A stretch of DNA of 64,000 nt from CAYLRY01 sp964386535 (GCA_964386535.1 CAYLRY010000001.1:62001-126000); one strand, 5' to 3'. Shown: positions 26,512 to 36,266, counted from the stretch's first letter. Numbers and translations are program-made. The notes: generated by a model not told the origin, from the letters alone.

Positions 26512-26803
26512 ATCTAAACCGCCAGGCCGGTGTTGTAAAATCTGGGTTAAAAGTATTCCAGGCCAGAGTAAATCCCGCGCATCCTGAAGCAATTGGTGAA
26601 TGTATCCAACATTCTAATTTCCCTGATTCCGGTTGTCAACAGTATAAAACAGGATTGATTATTCTGATTCATTTTTTACACGAGACCTGTTCCGGACGAA
26701 ATCCATTAAAAATAATAAGATAAAAAGAGACATACTTTTATTTTTCTCAGGCAGCACTGAAAAAACAGGTTATTTGGGAGTTAGAACAAATGGAGGAAAC
26801 AGG

Positions 26804-27250
26804 TTGAAAAAAGTGCTTATTGCTTATTTTACTTTAACTGGAAAAACCGGCCAAATGGCAGAATTTATCGGTGAGGGAGTTCGCTTCAGCGGGCAGACAG
26901 CTCTGGTAAAAAAGATATCTGAAATCAAAGCTCCCAGCGATCTGGATGATTACGACGGCTATATTTTCGGTTCTCCAACTTACCACAGGGACATGGCTGA
27001 ACCAATGAAAACTTTTCTTTTTATAGCAAGAAAGGCCAGGATGGAGGGTAAGTTAGCCGGTGCCTTCGGATCCTATACTCACAGCGGAGATGCACCGGCA
27101 TTGATACTGGATACCATGCAGTATGTATTCAAGATGCTGCCTTTTGAACTTGGTTCCTTTAACCTTAAAGAGGCACTGGTGGAAACCAGAGACGGATTGA
27201 GAGCCTGCCAGGATTACGGCAAGGTTTTTGGGGAGAAACTCGGGGTATGA
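26804..27250 (+). CDS. Flavodoxin-family protein
   Basis: A 148-aa FMN-binding electron-transfer-type protein. The N-terminal strand and phosphate loop read VLIAYFTLTGKTGQMA. The isoalloxazine-side loop GSPTYHRDM and GAFGSYTHSG follow in the usual order. TTG 26804 lies 7 nt after GGAGG, while an earlier TTG at 26774 lacks a site. It is a single gene with no redox partner adjacent. Confidence 0.88.
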   Translation: MKKVLIAYFTLTGKTGQMAEFIGEGVRFSGQTALVKKISEIKAPSDLDDYDGYIFGSPTYHRDMAEPMKTFLFIARKARMEGKLAGAFGSYTHSGDAPALILDTMQYVFKMLPFELGSFNLKEALVETRDGLRACQDYGKVFGEKLGV

Positions 27251-27426
27251 AATCTGAGTTTGAGTTTATTCTCCTTTAACTACTACGGAAATCAACCGTA
27301 TTATAAGTGATGAGGAAGAGCATATTTCAAATTGAAGATATATTAGAAAAAAGTTTTCAGGGCAAAGTGGTTAAATTAAGCATAGTTTAAATTTTACAAG
27401 GTGCATCTGAGGTAAGGAACAGTAAA

Positions 27427-28278
27427 ATGGAAATTAAAATTATTACTGACAGCACTGCAGACCTGGAGCCTAAAACCTTTAACACTTTAGATATAGGAGT
27501 GGTGCCTATTTATGTGCGTTTTGGGGACCGGATCTACAGAGACGGAATTGAGATATCCAAAAGGGAATTTTATCAACGTTTAAAAACCTCACCGGTACAT
27601 CCTGCTACCTCGCAGCCTCCTCCGGAGGATTTCACCAGATTTTATACGGAAGCTTTGAAAGAAGCCAGAAATGTAGTCTCTATTCATATCTCATCCAGGA
27701 TCAGCGGTACCTACAATTCAGCCTTAATGGCCCAGCAGACTCTGGAACAGGGTTCCCGGGTTAAGGTGATTGATTCCCGTTTTAATTCAGCGGGTTTAGG
27801 CCTGGTGGTCAAAGCTGCCGCCATGCTGGCTAAGAGCGGGGCTAGTTTACCGGAGATTATGGCGGAGACTTACAGAGTAATTGACCATGTTCATATGTTC
27901 GGTATGTTTGAGACCATGAAATATCTGGCCCGCAGCGGTAGAGTTAATAAAACCATAGCTGCGGCGGCTAACTTTTTAAATGTGATGCCGCTCCTAACTT
28001 TTCATAATGGAGAGATTGTCCGTACCGGGCTGGTGCGAACAATCTCGAAGGGTATGGAACGTATCTATGAGTTCGTTAAGGCCAGGATACCGGTCACAGA
28101 AATCGCTATTGTCCACAGTGATGTTCCGGATCAGGCACATGAGCTCAAGGCACGTCTTTCCGGACTGCTTCGAGCTGAACTGATATCAATTACTGAATTG
28201 GGAGCTGCACTGGGTGTACACGGCGGACCGGGCGTGCTGGTTCTGGGATTGAGAACAGATAAAAAAAATAGCGTTTAA
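27427..28278 (+). CDS. DegV family fatty-acid-binding protein
   Basis: A 283-aa protein with the DegV hallmarks: IITDSTADL at the N-terminus, the VPIYVRFGDRIYRDG segment, SQPPPEDF, and SSRISGTYNSA in the lipid-binding pocket. DegV/FakB proteins bind fatty acids for phosphorylation by FakA. A GAGG site precedes ATG 27427. No FakA gene is nearby. Confidence 0.93.
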   Translation: MEIKIITDSTADLEPKTFNTLDIGVVPIYVRFGDRIYRDGIEISKREFYQRLKTSPVHPATSQPPPEDFTRFYTEALKEARNVVSIHISSRISGTYNSALMAQQTLEQGSRVKVIDSRFNSAGLGLVVKAAAMLAKSGASLPEIMAETYRVIDHVHMFGMFETMKYLARSGRVNKTIAAAANFLNVMPLLTFHNGEIVRTGLVRTISKGMERIYEFVKARIPVTEIAIVHSDVPDQAHELKARLSGLLRAELISITELGAALGVHGGPGVLVLGLRTDKKNSV

Positions 28279-28315
28279 GATGATTTTTTATTTGCGATAA
28301 AATAAGGAGGCAGAT

Positions 28316-28849
28316 ATGGCGGTTCCACAACTTTTACTTTTAGTGATCAATGTGTTTGGTGGGGCGGCTGTTATCGGAAGTTACATCCAGGGTTTTGTCT
28401 CTCATCCCGGTAGTGCAGACGTTCTGTGGGGAAATATCACCGGTACCGTGCGTTCGCTTTATTTTATTTCCATGATTCTTTCTGCACTGGGGTATTTCTT
28501 TTTTATCTATTATATTTTATTCCGGCTTGATCCTGCGGCGGTACAGGTTACCGGCAACGTCGGTTTTGAAGTATTTTTTGTTATTTTCACAGGGATGCTT
28601 CTTTTTTCTGCTCTATGGATGCCCTTCACCTTCAGCTATGTAGATGCGCCTCATTCAGGTACCTGGGTAGCCGTCCGGGCTGTTCTTTTTCTGGTGGCTA
28701 TTTCATCCTGTGCCCTGGTCTGGGCTTTGCTGAGCCTCAATACGAGAACACCGTCTCTGCCTTACTGGCTGGCAGTGGCTGGCAGTGGTTATTTTGCTTT
28801 TCATACCACTGTACTGGATGCATTTTTGTGGCCGGTCTTATACCGTTAA
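28316..28849 (+). CDS. Hypothetical membrane protein (177 aa)
   Basis: Five predicted transmembrane helices cover nearly the whole protein, with short polar loops. ATG 28316 follows GGAGGCAGAT. No family is recognised with confidence; it does not show TspO or rhomboid motifs. It lies 37 nt after degV and may be co-transcribed with it. Confidence 0.75.
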   Translation: MAVPQLLLLVINVFGGAAVIGSYIQGFVSHPGSADVLWGNITGTVRSLYFISMILSALGYFFFIYYILFRLDPAAVQVTGNVGFEVFFVIFTGMLLFSALWMPFTFSYVDAPHSGTWVAVRAVLFLVAISSCALVWALLSLNTRTPSLPYWLAVAGSGYFAFHTTVLDAFLWPVLYR

Positions 28850-28980
28850 AAAAGAAAACCAGCAAATGCAACAGCGTACTGAGGGCTTACCTGCTGGGTT
28901 AACTATGCTCAGAATAGAACAGGTTGATGGCGAGGTCACCGGGTGGTAAAATACCAGACAAGCAGCCCGGATTGAAGTTA

Positions 28981-30402
28981 TTAATTTTCCCCCATTTTGA
29001 GATTTGAGTCCGGGCAGGCATCAGGAATTTTTTCTTTAAATTGCTCTGCATACCTGTCAGCGTCAAATTTACGTTTAAGCCCTTTTTCGTTCATATATCT
29101 GATGTTCCCGAATACCGGTCTTTCTGCCCACGGCCTGTCATGTTTACCGAAACACCAGGCAACCCCGGCGAAACTGTTAGGATCACGCCCGTCAAGCTCA
29201 TGTTTGTTATTCAGATATAGAGCTATCCTGAAGGCTTCAACGGGCGTTTTGGTCCATTCCAGTATCTTTTTTCCCCAGTACATGCGCATATATCCATGCA
29301 TTTTACCAGTAAAAAGCATTTCCCTCTGGGCGGCATTCCAGTATTTATCGTGAGTTTCAGCTTTCTCGAATTGAAATGCTGAATAGATCACTTCACGGGC
29401 ATTGGTCTGGTGGAGGGAAAGATTCTTTTGCGCCCAGACCGGAAGTCCGGTAAAAGAATCGTAGAAGGGATTGTAAAATACATAATTAATGGCCAGTTCC
29501 CGCCGCACAACCAGCTCTTCCAGGAAGCTGTCACAACCCGAACCGCTGGTTTTCAGGGCTTCAAGTGCAACATACAGCGGGGAGATCTGCCCGAAATGGA
29601 GATAAGGGCTGAGATCAGACTGAGCCTTCAAAAGTGGGTTATTACGTTCTTTAGCGTAGCGCTGCAAACTACCAATTAAAAAGTTGCTCAGATGAAATTT
29701 GGCCTGGGAGGTACCACCCAGGAAAGAAGTAACGGGAGTTGCCTGGCCGGGTATCTTAAGGCCCTGAAGAATGCTGTCAGGATCATCCAGATTCAAGGAA
29801 TTGAAGTCCATGCTCAGAGAAGAAAGCTTTACCTCGTTCTCAACAACAGGTTTAAGATATTTAGCTAATTGTTTATGGATTTTAGGGCGAAATGCGGCGG
29901 CGCTAAATTCCTCTTTACTGGAAGCTACTTCCACCGGCACTACGACATCTGATTCTACCTGTATGAGAGAACAGTTTAGCTTAAGAGCCGCTTCGCGGCG
30001 CCAGTCACGCTGTATTCTCAGGTATCCTCTATCTACAATAACCGCGGCAGCCTTTTTAGCCAGAGCAATTATACCCACAGGAGGAGAAATGGTTTGAATC
30101 ACCATTAAAATACGGTGATTTTTCAGCGTACTCTGGACTTCTTTCAATCCCTGTAGCATGAAACAGTAATGCCTGGCGTTTCCTTCAGGGAAATCAGCAG
30201 TCAGCCCAAAAAACACTATCAGCGGCAACGATAACTGGTTAGCCTTCAGAATGGCATATTCCAGAGCATGGTTGAATTCTATTCGCTGAGAACTTTGCAT
30301 CCAGTACAGGACGTACTGTCCACGGCGAACAGGCTGGTCATTCAAAATTTTCAGGCGTTCATCTTGAATGGAGGCGCAGGTTTCATTCGAATAATTTGAC
30401 AT
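28981..30402 (-). CDS. phr: Deoxyribodipyrimidine photolyase (class II CPD type)
   Basis: A 473-aa DNA repair flavoprotein that splits cyclobutane pyrimidine dimers with light. The N-terminal VRRGQYVLYWMQSSQR and NHALEYA segments are typical of class II enzymes. The C-terminal FAD domain contains ELVVRRELAINYVFYN, MHGYMRMYWGKKILEW and NNKHELDGRDPN. It is the third gene of a minus-strand run with a Rieske protein and an ArsC-like protein, 15 nt after the Rieske gene. Confidence 0.93.
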   Translation of the reverse strand: MSNYSNETCASIQDERLKILNDQPVRRGQYVLYWMQSSQRIEFNHALEYAILKANQLSLPLIVFFGLTADFPEGNARHYCFMLQGLKEVQSTLKNHRILMVIQTISPPVGIIALAKKAAAVIVDRGYLRIQRDWRREAALKLNCSLIQVESDVVVPVEVASSKEEFSAAAFRPKIHKQLAKYLKPVVENEVKLSSLSMDFNSLNLDDPDSILQGLKIPGQATPVTSFLGGTSQAKFHLSNFLIGSLQRYAKERNNPLLKAQSDLSPYLHFGQISPLYVALEALKTSGSGCDSFLEELVVRRELAINYVFYNPFYDSFTGLPVWAQKNLSLHQTNAREVIYSAFQFEKAETHDKYWNAAQREMLFTGKMHGYMRMYWGKKILEWTKTPVEAFRIALYLNNKHELDGRDPNSFAGVAWCFGKHDRPWAERPVFGNIRYMNEKGLKRKFDADRYAEQFKEKIPDACPDSNLKMGEN

Positions 30403-30417
30403 AATAAACTGACAAGC

Positions 30418-30759
30418 TTATATTTCTACGGTTAAACGGTTGCCTTCAATTTTAACCGGGTAGGTCTTAAGGGGGCGGGGAGATTTAACTGCCTTACCTA
30501 CCATTGAAACCAGTCCTGATCCTTTCAACCAGCGGACAACGCTGCCGTCTTTCAGGTTAAACTGGGAACCGTGACGGGGGCAGGTAATAGTATTCCCTGT
30601 TAATATACCCAGATGCAACTGCCCACCCATGTGGGGGCAACGGTTATCCGCTGCATAAAACTGGCCATCTACCCTGGCTATCACAATTTCGTGCCCGTCT
30701 ATAACCAGTTCTTTTAAGGTCCCATCTTCCATAGAGCCAATATCTAAGGATCCTGTCAT
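30418..30759 (-). CDS. Rieske [2Fe-2S] ferredoxin-type protein
   Basis: A 113-aa soluble Rieske protein. The cluster ligands are in CPHMGG and CPRHGSQF, separated by about 17 residues. GAGGAGG precedes ATG 30759. The length fits stand-alone Rieske ferredoxins of oxygenase or nitrite-reductase small-subunit type. The neighbours suggest a redox or stress role, but no oxygenase is nearby. Confidence 0.92.
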   Translation of the reverse strand: MTGSLDIGSMEDGTLKELVIDGHEIVIARVDGQFYAADNRCPHMGGQLHLGILTGNTITCPRHGSQFNLKDGSVVRWLKGSGLVSMVGKAVKSPRPLKTYPVKIEGNRLTVEI

Positions 30760-30821
30760 TTTTACCTCCTCTTTGACTTCTGATAAATCAATACCTTATT
30801 ATTTTTTCTTCCGAAAATTTC

Positions 30822-31172
30822 CTATGGTATTATTGATTCCAGCATTTTACTATCAGCTCCAAAATAGACTTTATTTCCAATTCTGACCACAGGCCTCCGA
30901 ATTAAGCGGGGCTCTTTTAACATCAGATCTATTATTTCATCATTACTCAATTTATCTATCTGCAGGCCCAGTTCCTTTACACTGGGGCTGCGGGGATTGA
31001 ACATTTCGCTGGCAGGTTTATCTTTTAATAGTTCAACAATCTCCACACGGCTGAATTTATCCTTAAAGTAATCTCTTTCTTTAAAGGCCACTTTCTTTTG
31101 CGAAAGATACTCTTTCTTCTTCCGGCAGGTATTTCACTTCGCCCAGCAAAAAAAATCCACTTCCCTGACCAT
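30822..31172 (-). CDS. ArsC/Spx-family thioredoxin-fold protein, probable selenoprotein (in-frame TGA at first active-site Cys)
   Basis: Read through one TGA at 31136-31134, the frame from ATG 31172 to 30822 encodes 116 aa, the normal ArsC/Spx length. ATG 31172 has AGGAGG 6 nt upstream. The TGA is residue 13 in WAK-TGA-NTCRKKKEYL, exactly where the family has the first Cys of CxxC. Downstream are RDYF, FNPRSPSVKELG and RLIRRPVV, all family hallmarks. A small hairpin begins 17 nt after the TGA, a plausible bacterial SECIS position. Without read-through only an 89-aa fragment from an internal GTG remains. The alternative is a nonsense mutation. I favour selenocysteine because of the exact position. 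Confidence 0.78.
31102..31116 (-). promoter_or_regulatory. Candidate SECIS-like hairpin
   Basis: On the minus-strand mRNA, GAAAG (31116-31112) pairs with CUUUC (31106-31102) around an AGUAU loop. It starts 17 nt after the in-frame UGA. Position and size are compatible with bacterial SECIS elements, though the stem is short. Confidence 0.4.
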
Positions 31173-31491
31173 ATGGTTCCTCCTATCTTATAAAATGATT
31201 TAGTGTCCCAGCGATCAGCTTACTCCTAAAAATCCGGACAAGGCCGTTATTGATTTTCCTATCTACTATTTATTGTAGATAAATTTCCGACTTCCGGGGT
31301 GGTGAAAAAGCGATAATTTGGAACAGGTATCTGATATCAACCTGAATTTACAATCCCGCGCGATCCTATTTATCTCGTATAATAATTACAATCAGAAGTT
31401 TAACCAGAACGCTTTTAATGACCGGGGGTCGGTTGACTGCGAAAGGCATCTTGAAGATAATGAGGGAAATTAACCGGTGAGGGAAGACGTT

Positions 31492-32532
31492 ATGAAAATA
31501 ATTGACCTGAGAAGCGATACGGTCACTATTCCCACTCCTGAGATGAGACAGGCTATGTTTGAGGCTGAGGTGGGTGATGATGTTTATGGTGAAGACCCTA
31601 CTATCAACCGGTTGGAAAAGATGGCTGCGGAGAGAATGGGAAAAGAAGCAGCCTTATTTACCACTTCCGGAACCCAGAGCAATCTTATTGCGGTGTTAAC
31701 CCACACGCGTCATGGCAATGAGATCATAGTAGGATCGCAATCGCACATTTTTTTCAATGAAGTGGGAGGAGCTGCGGCTATCGGTGGGCTGGTAATGCAT
31801 AATCTGCCCAATGACAGTTCCGGTTGTCTCGACCTGGATCAAATCAGCCGGTCTATTCGATCGAAAAATATACACTATCCTGAGACTGCACTTATTTGTC
31901 TGGAGAATACTCATAACCGTTGTGGAGGATCGGTACTGACAGCCGGGTATATCAATGAAGTCTGCCAGATCGCCCAGACGCAGGGGATAAAGGTACATAT
32001 GGATGGGGCCCGCATCTTCAATGCTGCAGTGTCTCTGGGAGTACCGGCCAGCCTGCTGGTCGAGAGAGTCGATTCGGTTTCATTTTGTTTATCCAAGGGA
32101 TTAAGCGCACCGGTTGGTTCCTTACTTTGTGGGGGGCGGGATTTTATAGAACGAGCCCGCAAATACCGGAAAATGCTGGGTGGGGGCATGCGGCAGGCGG
32201 GGATTCTGGCAGCCGCAGGCATTGTAGCGCTTAACAACATGGTATACCGTCTGGCTGAAGACCATGATAACGCCAGGCGGCTGGGTCAGGGACTGGCATC
32301 TATTCCTGGAATCAATCTATCTCAGAACCAGATTCCTACCAATATCGTGATGTTTGACATCTCACCACAAATGGCAGTTGATGATTTTATTCAGGGATTG
32401 GAACAAGTGGGGGTTAAGGTAGGCGCCCGTGGTGGAAGATTGTTCCGCGCGGTTACTCACCGTATGATTTCTTCAGCGGATATTGATGAAGCCCTGATGC
32501 GCATCCAGAGTGTCTGCCGTAAGCTGCGCTAA
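31492..32532 (+). CDS. ltaE: Low-specificity L-threonine aldolase
   Basis: A 346-aa PLP enzyme cleaving threonine or allo-threonine to glycine and acetaldehyde. It opens with IDLRSDTVTIPTPEMR and GDDVYGEDPT, family hallmarks. HMDGARIFNA carries the PLP-binding Asp, and the Schiff-base lysine is in CLSKGLSAPVGS. ATG 31492 has GAGGGAAG just upstream; GTG 31477 is less likely. Confidence 0.93.
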   Translation: MKIIDLRSDTVTIPTPEMRQAMFEAEVGDDVYGEDPTINRLEKMAAERMGKEAALFTTSGTQSNLIAVLTHTRHGNEIIVGSQSHIFFNEVGGAAAIGGLVMHNLPNDSSGCLDLDQISRSIRSKNIHYPETALICLENTHNRCGGSVLTAGYINEVCQIAQTQGIKVHMDGARIFNAAVSLGVPASLLVERVDSVSFCLSKGLSAPVGSLLCGGRDFIERARKYRKMLGGGMRQAGILAAAGIVALNNMVYRLAEDHDNARRLGQGLASIPGINLSQNQIPTNIVMFDISPQMAVDDFIQGLEQVGVKVGARGGRLFRAVTHRMISSADIDEALMRIQSVCRKLR

Positions 32533-32668
32533 CAGAAATGATATTTTTTAAACTGGATGGCTGATAATCCTGGATAAAGCATATTATTAAGTTGCTTGTT
32601 GAAGACAGAGGGTAAGAAGTCCTTTGCCAAACAATCAGGTTCAGCAAAGTACAAAGGGGTGATCATCC

Positions 32669-32839
32669 ATGAATATCCGGCAGGAATATGTCCAGATTAA
32701 TATCACAGGATCAAAGTTAACCGGGGAAAAAGATACGGCGTTAAGTACTCCGCTGGTGTTAGAAAAAGCCGCGGGAATGCAATTTAAGAGCGAAATCAGG
32801 ATAAAGCGGTATATAAAACCGGGAGGGATGTTATCATAA
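32669..32839 (+). CDS. Small hypothetical protein (56 aa)
   Basis: A short ORF with ATG 32669 and a good AAAGGGGTG ribosome binding site about 7 nt upstream. The product begins MNIRQEYVQINITGSKL and is charged throughout. No domain is recognised. Evidence is the ribosome binding site and its position in an otherwise empty gap. Confidence 0.4.
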   Translation: MNIRQEYVQINITGSKLTGEKDTALSTPLVLEKAAGMQFKSEIRIKRYIKPGGMLS

Positions 32840-32855
32840 GAATAATATGGAACTT

Positions 32856-33812
32856 TTAAACCTGAGCAATATAGCCCTGCCGTGTAAGGGAATCCCAAAT
32901 AGCGGCAAAAGGATGGACATCTTTACCCTGTTTTAAAAGGAGGGGTACAACAGCTTTGGGATAACTTACCAGAGCTATTTGACTTAATTTGAGTTCCAGT
33001 CCTAACCGGTAACGTTTCTCGAGGTCTTTCAAACGCAATTCCAGGTCTGCCCGGGTGGCACGGGCTTTAGAATCCAATCGTTCTAAATCTGCCCCTTTGT
33101 GGTTCTTGCCGGATTCAATTTTAAGGATTAATGCCTCATAATGCTCAATCACCTGTTTTCTTTCAATATGGAAAGCATTGGTGAGGTTTTCCTGTGAGGA
33201 TTTTATCAGGAGAAACATGTCTTTTAGTAACTCTTTTACTGCAGCCTGATAAGCATGTGCCAGGCTCAGCCGCAGGGCCAACTCCTTTCTGGCCTGTGTT
33301 ACACCCTCAATGAGAAGATGTAGGGTTTGTTCATTAACGCCTGTAGTTGTCCAACCGGTATGCAGATCCACAGCTTTTTCTATAAACATCTCCTGGCGCT
33401 CTTCACCAATAAGCGATACCTTAAAGCGTAGAAAGGCGTGATGGAATAATAGCAACTGTTCTTCTCCGGTTTCCATGATATGACCGGGCATACGGATCTG
33501 GGCAAGAACTTTTTCCAGGGTACGGCCCCTGGTTGGATTAAGTCCGTTAAGATATAGCTGGGTAGTACTTCCCCTGATATTGGCCAGGGTATCCAGCGTA
33601 TCAAGAAAAGAGCTGCCATAAGTGACCAGTTCTGCATCCGGATGCTCATGAAAGGCTTCAGGTGAAAAAGCCAGCTTAAGGTGTTCCCGTCCACTAAAAT
33701 GAGGTTGTACCTGTTCATCCAGCAGCACTTCTATAACGCGATAGCCCGCATTTTCGACAATTCCAACTGTCCCCAGAAAACGGCTGACCAGGGGTTCCAG
33801 AGTATCAGCCAT
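32856..33812 (-). CDS. Partner protein of the SNF2 helicase (unknown function)
   Basis: A 318-aa cytoplasmic protein. The first half is mixed alpha/beta (REHLKLAFSPEAF, YGSSFLDTL), and the second half is strongly helical and charged, with probable coiled coil (about 195-290). The start overlaps the helicase stop by 8 nt, so the two are translationally coupled. A similar helicase-plus-partner pair exists in Bacillus (YqhH/YqhG); the resemblance here is by arrangement and size, not proven homology. It may be a substrate-recognition subunit. Confidence 0.7.
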   Translation of the reverse strand: MADTLEPLVSRFLGTVGIVENAGYRVIEVLLDEQVQPHFSGREHLKLAFSPEAFHEHPDAELVTYGSSFLDTLDTLANIRGSTTQLYLNGLNPTRGRTLEKVLAQIRMPGHIMETGEEQLLLFHHAFLRFKVSLIGEERQEMFIEKAVDLHTGWTTTGVNEQTLHLLIEGVTQARKELALRLSLAHAYQAAVKELLKDMFLLIKSSQENLTNAFHIERKQVIEHYEALILKIESGKNHKGADLERLDSKARATRADLELRLKDLEKRYRLGLELKLSQIALVSYPKAVVPLLLKQGKDVHPFAAIWDSLTRQGYIAQV

Positions 33813-35829
33813 CCGCCGTCCCTCCCAAAATAGCCTGGTCGAGTGATTTTATCAATTCGTATTGCTCTCTGGCTTCCTGGAGCTGTGTACCTATAGTATC
33901 CAGCTTTGTTTTTATTTCCTCATCGTTACTGCTGGTTACCACTATTTCCATGATGGTTTCCTCAAGGTCTTTTTCCTCTCCCAGCCTTCCCAGTATCAGA
34001 TCCAATTCACCTACTACTAATTCAAACATGTTAATTTTGTGGTCCAGTATTTCCAATATCCGGTCTTCAACGGTATTCCGGTTAGACAGATTAAAAATAT
34101 AAACATCTTTTTCCTGGCCGATCCGGCTTAATCTTCCTATCCGCTGTTCAATACGCATGGGATTCCAGGGTAAATCAAAATTAAATAAAATATGGCAGAA
34201 TTGTAGATTACGTCCTTCTCCGCCCGAGTCAGTGCTGAGCAGCACACGAGCATCCTGCCGGAACCTTTCAATAGATTCATCTTTTTCCCTGGCGTTGAGA
34301 CCACCGTGATATAATACCAGCGGGTATTCCTGGAGGCTTTCTCTGATCCATTGCAGTGTAGTCAGATAATGAGTGAAAATAACTACTTTTTCATTTCCTA
34401 TTGATTCCAGCGTCTTATGTAAGGCTGCCAGTTTGGCGCTTTGAAACAGGCCTTTGGGTATTGCCAGAATCTCCTGTAAGCGTAATTTTTGTTCAGGTGG
34501 TGGATTATTTTGCAGCAATTTTTCAATAGTAGAGCGGATGGCGCAGGGGCTGCTTCCCAGCTCCATTTGAAGTGCGGAAAGAGCCAGGCGGCTCAGCGGC
34601 AATTTGTTGTGAGGATAGAATTGACGTACCATCCGGGTTACCAGCCGGTATATGCTTTCTTCTTCTGGTGTCATTTCGGTGCTGATAGTCTGGGCTTTTC
34701 TTCTGGTAAAATTTATGCCGGTAGTGCTGCGGCGATTTCGTACCATTACCTGGCTTACCTGCAACTTTAGCTGGTCTGTATTCTGAGGTTTGAGATGGTT
34801 GCCTCGGTTTAAATATTGTCTGTGGAATTCAGAGACTGTTTTCAACTGACCTGGTCTTAACAGGGTGATCAAGTTAAATAGTTCATCCAGGTTGTTCTGT
34901 ACCGGGGTCGCTGTCAGCAGCAAAATATATTTCTTGTCCAGTTCATTGACCAATTTCCAGGCTGCTGTATTGCGGCGCCGCAGGCGGTGAGCTTCATCAA
35001 CAATTACCAGATCAAAACGGGTTTTGGTTATCTTTTCAGCACGGCCGGCGCGTTTTGCCAGATCGATTGAGGCGATAATATTAGGAAACCTGGACCAGGC
35101 TGTTTCACCTGCGCTTATAAACTCATTTGAATCACTTGAAATAAAGTCCTGGTTAAATTTTTGTGCCATCTCTTCCTGCCATTGATGTACCAGTGCAGGG
35201 GGGGTTAAAATGAGGGTTCTTTTAACCAGACCCCTCAAAATATATTCCATAGCTATCAGTCCTGCTTCAACCGTTTTTCCCAATCCTACCTCATCACACA
35301 GTAAAGCCCTGCCGCGCATCTGACGCAGCACTGTTTTTACTGTGTTAACCTGATGAGGGTAGAGGGTTACCCCCTGGGCTATCTGAAATGAAAGCAACTG
35401 GTCGAATCCTGGCTTAACTGTTAAGGCTGATACCTCACGTGCCAGAAAAAAGCTGGCTGACGATGAAAACCTTCCCTGCCAGGCGTTCTCCATAAGGGGT
35501 ACAGGATCATTGACAATAACCGGATGGTCATGGAGTAATGTACTAATATTGGTTTCCGGCTGCTCCATCATCAACCCTCTGATTTTTAAGCATTTATTTT
35601 CCTGATAGAACTGGAGGAGGTTTCCCAGGCTGGAAAGCTTTTTTACCAGCCCTCTGGCATAAAGAATTTCCTCCTGAATCTTTACTTTAATCTTACCGGC
35701 ATCTCCTAGATCCAACTCGGTTTGACCTGAAACGAATTCTGCCAGATGGGGCGATAAAAGTATATGATCAGCATCGATGATGGCTTGCTTTAAGGATAGA
35801 CTGTAAAATTCAGGGAGGAACGGTTTCAT
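33805..35829 (-). CDS. SNF2-family DNA/RNA helicase-like ATPase (RapA/HepA-like)
   Basis: About 674 aa. Motif I is CDEVGLGKTVEAG, motif II DEAH (VIVDEAHRLRR), motif III LLLTATPVQN, with C-terminal motifs FTHYLTTL, LLSTDSGGEGRNLQ and RIEQRIGRLSRIGQ. The order HPVQ-like entry, SNF2_N and Helicase_C is complete. ATG 35829 and TTG 35856 are both possible starts; neither has a strong ribosome binding site. RapA-type proteins remodel stalled RNA polymerase, and the coupled partner suggests a dedicated complex. Confidence 0.9.
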   Translation of the reverse strand: MKPFLPEFYSLSLKQAIIDADHILLSPHLAEFVSGQTELDLGDAGKIKVKIQEEILYARGLVKKLSSLGNLLQFYQENKCLKIRGLMMEQPETNISTLLHDHPVIVNDPVPLMENAWQGRFSSSASFFLAREVSALTVKPGFDQLLSFQIAQGVTLYPHQVNTVKTVLRQMRGRALLCDEVGLGKTVEAGLIAMEYILRGLVKRTLILTPPALVHQWQEEMAQKFNQDFISSDSNEFISAGETAWSRFPNIIASIDLAKRAGRAEKITKTRFDLVIVDEAHRLRRRNTAAWKLVNELDKKYILLLTATPVQNNLDELFNLITLLRPGQLKTVSEFHRQYLNRGNHLKPQNTDQLKLQVSQVMVRNRRSTTGINFTRRKAQTISTEMTPEEESIYRLVTRMVRQFYPHNKLPLSRLALSALQMELGSSPCAIRSTIEKLLQNNPPPEQKLRLQEILAIPKGLFQSAKLAALHKTLESIGNEKVVIFTHYLTTLQWIRESLQEYPLVLYHGGLNAREKDESIERFRQDARVLLSTDSGGEGRNLQFCHILFNFDLPWNPMRIEQRIGRLSRIGQEKDVYIFNLSNRNTVEDRILEILDHKINMFELVVGELDLILGRLGEEKDLEETIMEIVVTSSNDEEIKTKLDTIGTQLQEAREQYELIKSLDQAILGGTADG

Positions 35830-35856
35830 TCTAATTGGTGATATTACACTTTCCAA

Positions 35857-36266
35857 GTTGTTTTATCAAGTGAACGCACTAATCCAGACCTGGTTACATT
35901 GGAAACTCGTGATTTGGGGTGTTAATAATGGTCGAATAATTTAATCGAATTAAAATAGTGATAATACTTATTTAAATACAGGTTGAGGATGCCGTTGAAT
36001 ACCGGATCCAAATATTTACTTCATTGGTTATTTACTTAAGTGTAAAATTAATAAATTATATTTTTATTTCGTATTTCTAGATGAAATTAATGAATATAGA
36101 CAACTATATTTTATTCTCCGGTATATATGGATCATGATTTATAGACAGAGGTCAAGGTTTGCTGGCGCCATTTTGGTATTGAAGTTCCGGCCAATAAGTA
36201 GTAATCTTATAAGTATATTCCATAAGAGAAAATTTGTCTGATGGTTAAAATATACAGGAAGATAAT
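35857..36266. other. AT-rich divergent intergenic region
   Basis: About 410 bp between the helicase (minus) and the beta-propeller gene (plus). It is AT-rich, with several TTAA motifs (35950, 35961 as ATAAT, 35972) at 11-bp steps but no -10 at the spacing found for the Pho promoters. No ORF is supported. Confidence 0.45.

Noticed and set aside
27376..27391. Two TTAA motifs 11 bp apart before degV
   Set aside because: Only two weak units and no -10 at the required spacing.
30822..31091. Reading the ArsC-like gene as an 89-aa protein starting at GTG 31091
   Set aside because: This removes the whole active-site strand and has no ribosome binding site. The TGA-containing frame with AGGAGG explains the sequence better.
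32856..35856. Helicase pair as part of a defence island
   Set aside because: No nuclease, methylase, toxin or other defence gene is nearby, so a defence role is unsupported.
35922..35976. TTAA repeats at 11-bp steps upstream of the beta-propeller gene
   Set aside because: No -10 element lies 15 nt after the last repeat on either strand, and the region is generally AT-rich.
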